The position numbers and the translations under genes were made by a program. The notes under the pieces are model-generated. The model did not search any database. It was not told the DNA's origin and worked only from the letters and a program-made list of their open reading frames with translations. Below, in pieces: positions 36,799 through 47,325 of a DNA stretch of 64,000 nt; position 1 is the stretch's first letter, and each line of letters begins with the position of its first letter. This stretch comes from Taibaiella lutea. GTDB taxonomy: Bacteria; Bacteroidota; Bacteroidia; Chitinophagales; Chitinophagaceae. The stretch spans positions 1,515,990 through 1,579,989 of the forward strand of contig NZ_VWSH01000001.1 in NCBI RefSeq assembly GCF_008629695.1, given 5' to 3'.

Positions 36799-39700
36799 TT
36801 ATTGTTTGTTCATTTTTATTGTTTCGCTATGTGAATCATCCACATATTTCAACAAATAGATGCCATCAGCTACTTCATGCATATCAAGTGTTGCAGTATT
36901 ACCTGCCACTTTTATTTGCCTGATAATACGTCCGGAAACATCCATAAGCATTAATTGTGCATTGCTGCCTTGTGTGCCTGATACTTTAATGTTTACCAGG
37001 TCTTTGGCCGGGTTAGGATACGCTTCTACTACAAAATCATTTGCAGTATGTACCATAAGCGTAACAGTTTTACTAAAGTCCTGATTTCCTTTAGTATCTG
37101 TCATCAGCAAACGATACTGATTCATACCTGATGCCGGATTTTCATCGTAGAAAGTATAGGCGCCTTTACCGATTGCTGCAACTGTGCCTATGCCTGAGAA
37201 GTTACGTCCATCTGTACTACGTTGAACAGTGAATTTATCTCCTATACTTTCTTTGGCAGTTGACCAATCCAAACGATTGCGTTTGCCTTCATTAACACCT
37301 GTAAAATCCAGCAATTTAATTTCAAGTGGTATTGCACCGCCTGCGTAAATAAAGAAAGTAGAGAAACCTGGAGTGTTCACAGTAATTTCCCACCAGCTTT
37401 TCGCCGCATTCCAGTTAACAGAAGTCGGTGTCAGCATTATGCCTCCGGTACCTGGTGTTGCAGTAGCATACTTGGCAACCTTAACATTTGCAATATTAGG
37501 ATCACTATTGCTACCTGTAACAGGCAAATGAAGCGCACTTGCACCTGCTGCAGTGTTGTATGCATCAAACTCACCTTGCGTAGCATATAGCGTAACCATT
37601 GCCGGACCATTGGTCGCCGGTGTAATGGTATAATGGCGCTGTACATAAGGAGCACTGTTATAGGTTTGTACTGTCGGGTCAATTGTTACGCTTGCAGTAA
37701 CTGCACCAAGCGAATTGCCGGAGGTTGTAATGCCTGCAATAAGATCACAGGAGCCATCTGTATAAAGATAAGAGGTACCTGATGCTTGTGTGTTATTACC
37801 ACTTGTACCTGTAGGTGCGAGTGTTGGAACAGCGTTAACTGTGACCGGAACCACGTTGGAAGTTAAAGGACAACCCATCGCTGTTGTTGAACAGGTATAA
37901 TTTGTATTAACAGTTGGATTTTTAACCAATGGATTGGTCGTTCCGACTGTAGTGCTTCCGTCGCTCCACGAATAGGCTTGTGTATTTGGAGTAGCCTTTA
38001 TTGAAACGTTATCAAGTAACCAACCATAATATGTAACACTGCCATCTGATAGAATCCTGAATCTGATTTTGAACTGAGAAGTCAATGCAGCGGCAGGGAT
38101 ATATATTAATTCATTCTTCCACAAAGTATTATTAGGCAGAGATGAAGAACCTGCGCCGAAAGCTGTAATCCAGTCAGGATAGCTAAAAGCAGAGAATCCA
38201 ACCTGTGAATTATATAAATTGGTTGCACCGCCTCCATAGCTTGATGCAGGGAAGGTTGTCCAGTTCGTACCACCATCACTGGAGTATTCTACAATACCTT
38301 TATCAGAAAAGGCTGCATAACTTTCAAGACAAGCAATGTGCGAAAAAGTAAGAACTGCACCTGTAGAGGTACTCAAATCAACATTCGCATTCATAGTCAG
38401 GCTCACATCTGCATTAAAGCTTGATGTTTTGAACAACATCGACGCTGCTCCTGACTTAAAGTAAGTTATATCTTGGGTAGCACTTGCGACACCTGATACT
38501 GCGCTTGTACTAAATGTTGAAACAGGAAACGTTGTTTCAAAACCTTCAGTAGTTGTAGGTATATAAACCTGCATATTCAGACTTGTAGCACTTCCCAAAC
38601 AAATAGTTGACGGAGTAGCAGTAGCCATTGAAGTAACAACAGATAAAGGATCATTTACTATTACATTAACTGTATCGATAGTTGTACAACCACCATCTAC
38701 ACCGGTAATGGTATAAGTATAAGTACCTCCGACAGTCGGAGTTACGGTTACCGGAGTAGATAAGCTACCTGCTACACTTGTAGGAATACCGCTTCCGGCA
38801 GAAGGCGTAGCTGTCCATGTGAGGCTATAGGTATTTGAAGAACCTGTTTGCGCAACAGATAGACTTGTACTTCCACCTACACAGGTTAATGAAGTATTAC
38901 TTGCCGATGCAATCAGAGGATTACTTGTAAACGAAACCGATACAGGTGTACGGGGGCTTTCGCAACCGCCTGTTCCTAATTCAGAAACATAGAACGTAGT
39001 AGCGCTTGGTATAGAACTTTGATAAGTTGTATAACCCGGAACTATATTATTTGTTTTAATGATCAAATTATCCAATGCAAAACCTCCGGCAATACCTCCG
39101 CTGCGAGCTTTAAAGATATGTGACCATGTAGATTTATTAGCATTTATGAAGGCCGCCGGCAATTGAACATTGGTAAATATTGGATTGCCTGCAAGTGATA
39201 ATGAAATTTGTCCGGCTGCATTTATAGAAACAGTAACATGACTTGTTTGTGATGTAGCACTGGTAGGTATCCAACTTACATCAGGAACATAGGCTAAAAC
39301 ACCCGGTGTTGTACTGGTATAATTTGTCGAAGAGCCATCTGCTGTTGCATTATACATTACATATATACCTTTCCCGTTATTGCCGTTTATTGCATCGTAG
39401 GTATCAAAGCTAACTTTCAGCTTCGTACCGGTTCCATGTTCTGCACCAGGAGATGTACTGCTTGCAGAGCCATCGTCAGAGAAACTGTAGCTAAGTCCGT
39501 CTGCTACATCAGTACCTGTAGACGTAACTGTCATATCAAAATCAACCTGATATTGATTAGAATTAACATTACTCGCATTTACGGTCAATCCGCCTGCCTG
39601 ACTTGTGGTTGCAGGTGTCAATGCCAGACTACCCGATGCAATTGCAGCATTACCTGTTATTGAAGAGTTGCTCAATGTAGCAGAAGAAAAGTCGTTGGTA

Positions 39701-42700
39701 TAATAATTACTTAAAGGACCATATGCTTCACCTTGTAACTTATTACCACCGGTTGGCGCATCATACCAATAAAAAGTTCCTGAACCTGCAGCGCCGGCAG
39801 TAGAAGCTACGGAAGCGGTTGGAATACCGGCACCGCATTGTGAACTGTTGGTAGCAGCCGGAGCTGTTGGCAAAGCAATTGTGTTGACTGTAACCGGATT
39901 GGTAACAAAAGGACATCCTGAAGCCGTTATTGTAGCCGTATAAGTAGTATTGCTGCTGACATTTACACTTAAGGGGTTCGTAGTTCCGACAACTGTACTT
40001 CCGTTTGAAAAAGAATACGCTGTAGCCGGCGCCGGTAATTGACCTGTAAAAATAATATTAGGCCTTGTTGCGTATGCAGTTCCCGCATTGGTACTGTGAT
40101 TTGCTACTACTGTATTGGCAACAGTGGTAGTATAATACGTTTGTGCATTGGTTGATGCGTCAATGCCACTATAGCTTAGATCCACTATTACGTTAGATGC
40201 ACCATCCCAGTTATATGGAGTTGTAAAGGTAATCTTGTTAAATCCTATAGCATGCGTATAATTTGCAGCAGGGAATACCGGAGTATATCCTGAAGTGGAA
40301 ACATAACCAGTTAATGAAGTAGCATTTGTGGCACCCATCAATACGGTATAATTTGTATTGGATGCACTGGAGCCTATGGTATTAACTTTGAAAGTAATAG
40401 CAGATATCTGACCTGCAGAAAGCCCTGCAGCTATCAAATCTGCAGCCGTGTATAAAATCTGCATATGGAATGTCGGCCATCTGTTACCAAAAGCCGTTAC
40501 ATCGTCATTATCCCCTGTCAAGGTAGTACCTGCTCCAATGGATGAAGCATCGCCGGGAGATGCTAAAACTGCACTTAAAGTTGTAGCATTGCCTGTACAT
40601 ACCGTTGTTTGAGAAGCGCTCAAAATTGCGTTGGCACCCAAAAATGGATTATCATTATAATCTGTTCCGGTCTGTGTTTTAGTCAGGCCATTTGCATCTG
40701 TTGCGGTTATTGACCATGAAACCGTAGCATTAACAGGAGATACGGTAGGAATTGTTCCGGACCAGTTATTACCGATTGTATTAGTCATACTTACAGCAGG
40801 TTGAGCCGTTCCGTTAACTGAGTAATTAATAACAACTGTAGATATCGCAGCACCACCCGGTGTTACAGTAGCAGTAACTGTACGTGTAACGTTTGTACAT
40901 TGATTTCCTGTCGGAGAGATAGCTAAATTGCTAATAGTTGCTGCAGCACGGGTACCAAATACATAGTAACCCAACAGACTTGTCAGGCCCGGGTTTGTAG
41001 TAGTTATAGATGTAGCAGTAACTACAGGTGTAGTTCCTCCAACTAATCCATATGCTCCTGTTAATGTACTGCTTCCTGCAATAGCATCAGCAGAACCAGG
41101 TGCATCATACAAGCGCATGTTGCCACTTGTAAAGTTTGCAGCTCCATTTGTAGCACTTATTGCCCAATATCTGTTGGAATTGATTGCGCTTATACTTGTG
41201 CCTGCAGCACCACCGGAACCTGCATCAATTGCTTCAGCAGAAATTGTCACAGTACCACCTGCGTTAGTTAAAGGGTTAATCAATTCCATTTGATTATAAG
41301 TGCCTTTACCAATCGGGAACAGATAGGTTGAGCCTGTTGCAAGACTTGCAGGCAGGCTTCTTGCAACTGCTCCTTTAACATATGCAGTTGCAGAACCTCC
41401 GGTAACACCACCTGTTGCGGTATTTGCAACAGATATCGTATTTCCTGAATTATTCAATATACCCGCAGTCATTGCCAATACACCACTGGTACCTAAAGTT
41501 CTGCTGAATGGAATATTAACCACATTATTCGGAGCAGTAGCAGTATTATTAATAGTTAAGCTGGCAGGGCCATTTGTGGTCGGGAATTCTATTGCATTAG
41601 CTGTTTGAGTGCCGGCTGTTCCATTATATATTAATTTACCTGAAGTAGCATTATAAGAAACAGTACCTGTACCTGTAACGTTACCATTGGAAATAGTTAA
41701 AGTAGCACCATCATTTACTAATAAGTTACCGGTAAGGTTAACACCGGCAGCATTGTTGATCCTTACATTAAGGGCCCCTGTACCCATTGTTCCTATGGTT
41801 GCATTCTGAGCTGCAGTACCATTGAATTCCAAAGTATTGCTGGTTCCATTTGCATCCAATGTACCACCGGTCTGATTAAAGTTACCGGCAAGCTTTACAC
41901 TGCCGGCACCAGCAATCTGAAGTGTACCACCACTCAGGTTTATGTTTCCTAATACTGTTAATACACCACTGGAAACAGGACGAATATTTCCAGTACCGGA
42001 CGCTACGATATTAAGGTTACCGTTAATAGTAACCGTGGATGAAGTAAACAACCCGAGGTTAGCGGTTAAGGTAGTTGTGTTAATAGTAACGTTACCAAGT
42101 GGCGTAGAACTATTGGATACACCTGTTCCTGTAGTTCCGCCCGATAAAGTTATGTTAGAGTTGTTATTCCATGTAGCAGTCGGGATATAAGTATCAGATG
42201 TTGTATAACCTGATGCGTTATAATTGGAACCGAAAGCAAAATTTAAGGTAGTTGTACTTCCCACTAATAATGCAGTAGATGAAGCAGCCGTAGAATTTAC
42301 TGTACCACCTGTTTGCACGGTCACCAATGTTCCGGTGCCACCTGTGGTAGTAACTTTATTGCCGGTACCGCCTCCTAATGTAAGTGTACCTGAAATGCTT
42401 CCTGTATTACCGGTACCTGTAAACACTATAGCAATTGCGTTAGTGGCATGGTTCATGATAAGGCTGCTTCCTGCAGTGATATCAAGATCATTTCCTGCAC
42501 CGCCTGTTATGGTTAAAGTACGTGTAGTCGAGGAAGAAGACTGAAGGTTAACAACAGTGCTGTTAGTAATTCTTAAAAGGCCGATAGATGCACTTGCACT
42601 TATATTGATTGTAGCAGCAGTACCCGATGTTGTACCATCACCATCAATGATCAATGCATCTGTTGCATCAGCAACTGTTCTTGCTGCACCTGAACCATCT

Positions 42701-43839
42701 GCAATTGTATTCCAGTTGGTACCTGTATTGAAATCCGCACCACCGGTTCCAACCCAATAATATGTAGCCGCAGCTGAAGTTGGTTGTGTTCCATTCAATG
42801 ATGTAGCACTTAAAGCGCCTTCACTTACAGAAAAAACCTTCCAGAAATAGTTTGTTCCCGGAACAAGGCCTGTTACTGCAAGTAGATTAGTTCCGACGTT
42901 TACCGTATTTACATAGTTATAGTTAGTACCATCTGTTGAATTATAAACTACATATTTCACGATACCTGTAGCTGGAGAAGGCTCTGTCCAGTTTAATGTC
43001 ATTGCACTGGCAGCTACAGATGTAAAGGTCAAATTGGAAGGGGCAACTACCGACGGAGCCGTGAATATATATTGCGTCCTGCTTCCATCAGCATTTGAGT
43101 TCAAACCAGCCAAAGGGCCTAATGCTGTAACAGACGGATTACCCGCATAAGGAGATGTTGTGGAGACTGTTTGTGTTGCATATAAAACTGAAGCAAAAGC
43201 TCCGCTTGCAGAACCTGTATAAAATCCGATATGCGGCGCCCTGTTACCTCCTGCTCCAGCAGTTGTTACATCTGTTGCGGACATGGTACCATATACATAT
43301 TGGATCTTTCCTGTAGATTCATACATCCTCATTTGAAAAGTGGATGTTCCTGCAGCGGCGGCAGAAGTGTAAAACAAGGTCATGTTCTGAAATTCTATGA
43401 CAAGCACACGGTTAGGCGCAGTTCCGATAAGTTTGTAATGTATTTTACCATTTGTACCGGTCCTCATATCACCACAAAAAGGTGAAAGCCTGGGCGCAGT
43501 AGAAGTTCCGCCTGCAATAGTATAAGTATTGGTTGAAGGCGCAGTACCGCCTAATTGCACGATCCCATCTTCCTGAACACCAAATTGAGTATATCTGCTA
43601 CCCATAAAGAAGAAGTCAAATCCGATATTGGTTACAGCCGAAGCACCGGCATCCACACCGGAAGCAACAAGTTGAGTGGTTCCCGTGCTCATATCAATCG
43701 GGTTGGCATTCAAGTCTACAGCCATTGAGCCCGTTAAATTGGTTGAAAAAGCGTAGTTGACGGTTGATTGTGCCCACGCTACACCATTTGTGCCAAAGAA
43801 AGCAATCATCATTAGCAATATGCTGAGCCTTCTTTTCAT
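36799..43839 (-). CDS. Giant modular surface protein with T9SS type A sorting domain
   Basis: About 2346 residues from the ATG at 43839; an in-frame ATG at 43863 is possible but the signal peptide (RRLSILLMMIAFFG...WAQ) fits the later start. Order, with rough residues of the longer frame: an N-terminal beta domain (30-270); fibronectin type III (272-365, APSNLTFTSV...MTLNWTEP); a long Gly/Thr/Asn-rich repeat region like a beta helix (375-960); Ig-like units; a legume-lectin-like domain (about 1380-1600, with FDMTVTSTGTDVADGLSYSF and GGFALDNLIIK); SprB-type Ig repeats; a MAM-like domain (about 1770-1960); and a sorting domain (AYPNPAKDLVNIKVSG, DVSGRIIRQIKV, DGIYLLKYVDD). It is probably a carbohydrate-binding adhesin. 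Confidence 0.85.
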   Translation of the reverse strand: MKRRLSILLMMIAFFGTNGVAWAQSTVNYAFSTNLTGSMAVDLNANPIDMSTGTTQLVASGVDAGASAVTNIGFDFFFMGSRYTQFGVQEDGIVQLGGTAPSTNTYTIAGGTSTAPRLSPFCGDMRTGTNGKIHYKLIGTAPNRVLVIEFQNMTLFYTSAAAAGTSTFQMRMYESTGKIQYVYGTMSATDVTTAGAGGNRAPHIGFYTGSASGAFASVLYATQTVSTTSPYAGNPSVTALGPLAGLNSNADGSRTQYIFTAPSVVAPSNLTFTSVAASAMTLNWTEPSPATGIVKYVVYNSTDGTNYNYVNTVNVGTNLLAVTGLVPGTNYFWKVFSVSEGALSATSLNGTQPTSAAATYYWVGTGGADFNTGTNWNTIADGSGAARTVADATDALIIDGDGTTSGTAATINISASASIGLLRITNSTVVNLQSSSSTTRTLTITGGAGNDLDITAGSSLIMNHATNAIAIVFTGTGNTGSISGTLTLGGGTGNKVTTTGGTGTLVTVQTGGTVNSTAASSTALLVGSTTTLNFAFGSNYNASGYTTSDTYIPTATWNNNSNITLSGGTTGTGVSNSSTPLGNVTINTTTLTANLGLFTSSTVTINGNLNIVASGTGNIRPVSSGVLTVLGNINLSGGTLQIAGAGSVKLAGNFNQTGGTLDANGTSNTLEFNGTAAQNATIGTMGTGALNVRINNAAGVNLTGNLLVNDGATLTISNGNVTGTGTVSYNATSGKLIYNGTAGTQTANAIEFPTTNGPASLTINNTATAPNNVVNIPFSRTLGTSGVLAMTAGILNNSGNTISVANTATGGVTGGSATAYVKGAVARSLPASLATGSTYLFPIGKGTYNQMELINPLTNAGGTVTISAEAIDAGSGGAAGTSISAINSNRYWAISATNGAANFTSGNMRLYDAPGSADAIAGSSTLTGAYGLVGGTTPVVTATSITTTNPGLTSLLGYYVFGTRAAATISNLAISPTGNQCTNVTRTVTATVTPGGAAISTVVINYSVNGTAQPAVSMTNTIGNNWSGTIPTVSPVNATVSWSITATDANGLTKTQTGTDYNDNPFLGANAILSASQTTVCTGNATTLSAVLASPGDASSIGAGTTLTGDNDDVTAFGNRWPTFHMQILYTAADLIAAGLSAGQISAITFKVNTIGSSASNTNYTVLMGATNATSLTGYVSTSGYTPVFPAANYTHAIGFNKITFTTPYNWDGASNVIVDLSYSGIDASTNAQTYYTTTVANTVVANHSTNAGTAYATRPNIIFTGQLPAPATAYSFSNGSTVVGTTNPLSVNVSSNTTYTATITASGCPFVTNPVTVNTIALPTAPAATNSSQCGAGIPTASVASTAGAAGSGTFYWYDAPTGGNKLQGEAYGPLSNYYTNDFSSATLSNSSITGNAAIASGSLALTPATTSQAGGLTVNASNVNSNQYQVDFDMTVTSTGTDVADGLSYSFSDDGSASSTSPGAEHGTGTKLKVSFDTYDAINGNNGKGIYVMYNATADGSSTNYTSTTPGVLAYVPDVSWIPTSATSQTSHVTVSINAAGQISLSLAGNPIFTNVQLPAAFINANKSTWSHIFKARSGGIAGGFALDNLIIKTNNIVPGYTTYQSSIPSATTFYVSELGTGGCESPRTPVSVSFTSNPLIASASNTSLTCVGGSTSLSVAQTGSSNTYSLTWTATPSAGSGIPTSVAGSLSTPVTVTPTVGGTYTYTITGVDGGCTTIDTVNVIVNDPLSVVTSMATATPSTICLGSATSLNMQVYIPTTTEGFETTFPVSTFSTSAVSGVASATQDITYFKSGAASMLFKTSSFNADVSLTMNANVDLSTSTGAVLTFSHIACLESYAAFSDKGIVEYSSDGGTNWTTFPASSYGGGATNLYNSQVGFSAFSYPDWITAFGAGSSSLPNNTLWKNELIYIPAAALTSQFKIRFRILSDGSVTYYGWLLDNVSIKATPNTQAYSWSDGSTTVGTTNPLVKNPTVNTNYTCSTTAMGCPLTSNVVPVTVNAVPTLAPTGTSGNNTQASGTSYLYTDGSCDLIAGITTSGNSLGAVTASVTIDPTVQTYNSAPYVQRHYTITPATNGPAMVTLYATQGEFDAYNTAAGASALHLPVTGSNSDPNIANVKVAKYATATPGTGGIMLTPTSVNWNAAKSWWEITVNTPGFSTFFIYAGGAIPLEIKLLDFTGVNEGKRNRLDWSTAKESIGDKFTVQRSTDGRNFSGIGTVAAIGKGAYTFYDENPASGMNQYRLLMTDTKGNQDFSKTVTLMVHTANDFVVEAYPNPAKDLVNIKVSGTQGSNAQLMLMDVSGRIIRQIKVAGNTATLDMHEVADGIYLLKYVDDSHSETIKMNKQ

Positions 43840-44810
43840 TCTAAGTGTATAAATTTTATACATAAGATTGGTTTTTGGTTAAATAATTTTTTAATTAAGA
43901 AGAGTTTTGCAAACAAAGCGATTTTAAAAAACGAAAAACAGCAAACTTTATAACGCCGGATCCTGTCTTATCAATTGTTGCAATAATTATATCATTCTAA
44001 TTCTTCAGGCTGCCTGATATTAAAGGTGACTATCCCTCATTTCTATACTGAGCCTAATCAGTCAATTGTTTCGCATGTTCTTTTGCCATAATGGAGTTTA
44101 CCGGTTAAATAAAATGATTGGTTTTTAGAAAAAATTTCAAGGCATTCCAGTTGTTATTTGGATGCCTGGAAAAACATTAATAATTTTAAAAGAGTAAAGA
44201 GTTAAATTTTATTGGTCGATATAAATATAGAAATAGCTTTTTTAATATCAAACCGTGCAAAAATCACTTATTGATATTTTATTATCCATACACTATGTAT
44301 TTTAATAAACGTAATATATAAATATTCTGATTACTTATGCCGATGATTAAAATCAATTTGTTAACAAATGCATAATGTTATCTTAACACCACATCATCAT
44401 GCAGTCCATTAAAATGTAGTTTAATTTAATTACAACCGATATCTCTAAACAGTTAATAGACAATGACTTAATAGAAAAGGACATTATTATACTACATGAA
44501 TATTATTTCATTTTATTGTTATTCGTATCTAAGCAAAGTGTTATTTACTCTTTTTCTGAGTAAAGGAGAGTTGAAATATAGATATTTCGAGATTTTATCA
44601 GAATTGTCTATGTTTTCATTTAACTCAATTTGATATAAATAAAATATATAAAACAACAGTAGTTAAATGTCGGCGCGTAGTATTTATTGTAAATGATACA
44701 CACAATAAAGCAATGTTTTATTGTGTGTATGAAGAGAAAATCAAACTGTAATCAATATGAATTTCCATCTATCACAATGAACAGATGTATTAATCAGGAG
44801 AAGGAAGGGA
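43840..44810. other. Long AT-rich spacer without a gene
   Basis: Nearly 1 kb with no supported frame longer than a few dozen codons and no tRNA-like fold seen. It holds the palindrome at 44696-44730 and probably the promoter of the giant T9SS gene, but no clear TAnnTTTG match was found near its start. Confidence 0.55.
44696..44730. repeat. Perfect 14-bp inverted repeat downstream of folK
   Basis: ATACACACAATAAA and its complement around a 7-base loop. It is 80 bp past the folK stop. It lacks a clean T-run on the minus strand, so it is a weak terminator or an operator-like site. Confidence 0.5.
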
Positions 44811-45299
44811 TTATTTACCGGTAACAGGAGTAGCTTTCAGCTTATCTTTAGATTGCTTCAGCAACTGCTTATTGCTTACAAGGAAGACAGGGTGCAACAT
44901 ATCGGGGGCAATTTCGGAAAGAGGCGCCAATACGAAATTTCGCTCCTGCATTAAGGGGTGTGGAACTATAAGTTCCGGAAGACGGATAATCTTATCTTCA
45001 AAATAAATGATGTCAATGTCAATAGCTCTTACGCCCCATTTATCCTGCCTTACTCTTCCTAACTTTGCTTCGATAGCATGAATGGATTTCAGCAAATCCA
45101 ATGGCGGCAATAAAGTCTTTATTAAAACGGCCTGATTTAAATGCGCAGGAAGATCTTCGTTGCCCCAGGCTTCTGTTTCGAATACGGAAGAAGTTTGTTC
45201 AATAAAGCCAATATGCTCTTCCAACTCCCGAATAGCTTTGGCAAGCTGTTCTTCCCTGTTACCAAGATTGCTGCCTGTCAACAAAAAAACGGAATACAT
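44811..45299 (-). CDS. folK: 2-amino-4-hydroxy-6-hydroxymethyldihydropteridine pyrophosphokinase
   Basis: Transfers pyrophosphate from ATP to hydroxymethyl-dihydropterin in folate synthesis. The 162 residues show the family pattern: LTGSNLGNREEQL at the N-terminus, SSVFETEAWG, FLNQAV-type HLNQAVLIKT, the signature KWGVRAIDIDIIYF (with RxxDxD) and VPHPLMQERNFVLAPLSEIAP. It is third in a likely operon with DUF2480 and a DEDDh exonuclease, 23 bp after the latter. Confidence 0.96.
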   Translation of the reverse strand: MYSVFLLTGSNLGNREEQLAKAIRELEEHIGFIEQTSSVFETEAWGNEDLPAHLNQAVLIKTLLPPLDLLKSIHAIEAKLGRVRQDKWGVRAIDIDIIYFEDKIIRLPELIVPHPLMQERNFVLAPLSEIAPDMLHPVFLVSNKQLLKQSKDKLKATPVTGK

Positions 45300-45322
45300 A
45301 AAAAGGAAAGATTTAATGCTTA

Positions 45323-45880
45323 CTAACTTTGTTGCGGTTGTTTAGCCGGATGTAATAATTCCATTTCCTGAACCATGGCGGCAGATTTACCTTCAAGGTG
45401 CATCATGAACAATTGGGCGCATGCTTTCGCATCTGACAATGCATTGTGATGGATCAATTCAATGTTATACTGATTGCAAAGGAGAGAAAGTTTCCTTTTA
45501 TATATTTCGACGGTACAATGCTGTTGAAACCGGACTCTTGGTAATTTGTAATATTCCAGAGTATGCCTGAGGCTTGTACAATCAAAAGAGGCATTATGCG
45601 CCACTACATGCTGGCCGGAGATATAAGGTTTTATTTGCGGCCAGATAGCTGCAAAATCGGGCGCTTCGGCGGTATCTTTTTTTGTAATGCCATGTACTCT
45701 TGAATTGCCCCAATGATATTCATTACCGGGAGGCTGCACCAGTATTTCCAATTCTTTTACAATAACACCTTGTTCCACACGAACCAGACCAACCTGGCAG
45801 ATGCTCCAAAATTTCCCGTTTGCCGTCTCAAAATCTATTGCCGTAAAATTGGCTAATGAGGAAAAATCCTTCAAATGCAT
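45323..45880 (-). CDS. DEDDh 3'-5' exonuclease (DnaQ-like)
   Basis: 185 residues. The catalytic residues are present: D and E in AIDFETANG (about 16-24), D in AHNASFDCTSL, and H and D in HNALSDAKACAQLF. It matches free-standing DnaQ-like or RNase T/EPSILON-type exonucleases used in proofreading, repair or RNA trimming. It is not fused to a GIY-YIG or BRCT domain. The substrate is unknown. It is separated by 6 bp from the DUF2480 gene. Confidence 0.88.
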   Translation of the reverse strand: MHLKDFSSLANFTAIDFETANGKFWSICQVGLVRVEQGVIVKELEILVQPPGNEYHWGNSRVHGITKKDTAEAPDFAAIWPQIKPYISGQHVVAHNASFDCTSLRHTLEYYKLPRVRFQQHCTVEIYKRKLSLLCNQYNIELIHHNALSDAKACAQLFMMHLEGKSAAMVQEMELLHPAKQPQQS

Positions 45881-45886
45881 GTAAAT

Positions 45887-46396
45887 TTATTTTCTTTTAA
45901 ACACAGGTACTGTCGAACAAGGCTCACCATACATCAGGCTTTTAACCACGGGTCTTAATTTTTGAGTAATAGCAACAAAGGCCGCTTCGGGCAGGCTCCT
46001 GTCACCGCAACCTTTAATGACTACTCTTTTATCAATATATTCTTCTACGCTGATTTCTTCAATTGATTTTAATATCAGATGCTGCAACAATGCATCTTCT
46101 GTACCAAAATACACATTATTTGCAAAAGGATGCAATGAAGATGCGACTAACATATACGCCCACATCGGAATAATGGCATCTGCAGTACAAACGACAGCAA
46201 CATGCTTACCTTCATATTGTTGCCAATCGTGTTCCGTAACAAATTGCCTGAAGTCCTTTTCTTTCACAATCATCTCCTTAAATAAAAACGGCTTTAAATC
46301 GAAAGTTGCTATTAAATCTGCTGAAGGTATATATTGTTCTAGGTTCAAAGTAATAATTCCGCTATCGGCCACTTTATTTACTATAATGCTATCCAT
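45887..46396 (-). CDS. DUF2480 family protein
   Basis: 169 residues from the ATG at 46396; a TTG two codons upstream is possible but unnecessary. Features of this Bacteroidota family are FDLKPFLFKEMIVKEKDFRQFVTEHDW near residues 32-58, IIPMWAYMLV, and the ending VVIKGCGDRSLPEAAFVAITQKLRPVVKSLMYGEPCSTVPVFKRK with cysteines that could bind metal. The function is unknown. It is the first gene of the run with the exonuclease and folK. Confidence 0.85.
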   Translation of the reverse strand: MDSIIVNKVADSGIITLNLEQYIPSADLIATFDLKPFLFKEMIVKEKDFRQFVTEHDWQQYEGKHVAVVCTADAIIPMWAYMLVASSLHPFANNVYFGTEDALLQHLILKSIEEISVEEYIDKRVVIKGCGDRSLPEAAFVAITQKLRPVVKSLMYGEPCSTVPVFKRK

Positions 46397-46425
46397 GTTC
46401 AAACTGATATGCTGTTTTCAGGAAG

Positions 46426-46433
46426 CAAAATTA
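46426..46433 (-). promoter_or_regulatory. Candidate -7 element for DUF2480-exonuclease-folK
   Basis: Minus-strand TAATTTTG, a perfect TAnnTTTG match 29 bp before the DUF2480 start. Confidence 0.45.
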
Positions 46434-46481
46434 CGCAATAATATTCCGGCAAATGGTAAACAATAGGACTATTGTAAAAAG

Positions 46482-47282
46482 CTATCCTTTTTTAATCAGG
46501 GAAGTAAGGGGAAATTTGAGGCCGGAATAGTCAATCATATCGACTTTTACGCTCCCTACGAGAATCGGACTGTTTACACGGAGCGGGATATGGTTTTTAT
46601 CATCGCTTACCCAAACTTCCATATCTTCCCCACCTTTGAAAATGGTGCCTTTTATAAGCAGAGGGGCAATTTTTATAGCATTGAATGTACCATATTTTGT
46701 TTTTACTTTTGTTTTCCCGATGTAACGGATATAAAGGTCATATACTTTATCATCCAAAAACATGGAGAAAGGAATTTTAGTGCCGGGCTTCAGATTGTCG
46801 TAGTCAATGTTGCGGGCAAAATAAATGGCGGAAAGCACATCCTTTACGCATTTGGGCACATCAAATGTCTTTTTGTTTGAGTAAGCTTTTTGTTTTTCCT
46901 GATCAAAAGATACGTTATTGGTAAACTTATAACCGCCTTCATCTACATTACGTACAAATTTAAGCGGCCATAGGTTGTCCGTTCTCATAAATGTCTCATA
47001 CTTATCTCTCACCCTGAATATCCAGTCATAGGAGCTATAGGTGTTTCCGATAGCTGTTATATGAAAGACGGATTGGCCATTCAATGTTTCCTGCTGGGTA
47101 TTGAAGGTGGCTTCACCTGCCGGAACCCATAATGCACTGAGGTTATAATAAACTTTAAAAGTGAGTAGTTCTCCGGATTTAAGGCAAATACTTTTAACAT
47201 CGCAAAAATCATTTTGCGCATGTACGTATTGAGGAATAAAAAAGAGCCATGTAACAATTAAGGTACTGCGAAATATATTCAT
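46482..47282 (-). CDS. DUF3108 domain protein, exported
   Basis: 266 residues. The signal peptide ends VHAQN. The mature protein is mostly beta: LKSGELLTFKVYYNLSALWVPAGEATF at the start, VRDKYETFM, a central FSMFLDDKVYDLYIRYIGK and the ending EVWVSDDKNHIPLRVNSPILVGSVKVDMIDYSGL, all features of the DUF3108 family. The family is periplasmic and its function is unknown. It lies 43 bp after the TPR gene on the same strand. Confidence 0.87.
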   Translation of the reverse strand: MNIFRSTLIVTWLFFIPQYVHAQNDFCDVKSICLKSGELLTFKVYYNLSALWVPAGEATFNTQQETLNGQSVFHITAIGNTYSSYDWIFRVRDKYETFMRTDNLWPLKFVRNVDEGGYKFTNNVSFDQEKQKAYSNKKTFDVPKCVKDVLSAIYFARNIDYDNLKPGTKIPFSMFLDDKVYDLYIRYIGKTKVKTKYGTFNAIKIAPLLIKGTIFKGGEDMEVWVSDDKNHIPLRVNSPILVGSVKVDMIDYSGLKFPLTSLIKKG

Positions 47283-47325
47283 ACTGTTTCTGACACAAAA
47301 ATGAAATGAAAGTTTAGCGTTCTTT

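Noticed and set aside
41942-42760. Three Val/Pro-rich plus-strand frames
   Set aside because: Antisense of the Gly/Thr/Asn-rich repeat region of the giant T9SS gene; composition explains the open frames.
43840-44810. Possible RNA gene or CRISPR in the long spacer
   Set aside because: No regular repeats, tRNA-like cloverleaf or conserved GC-rich fold was seen; only one AT-rich palindrome.
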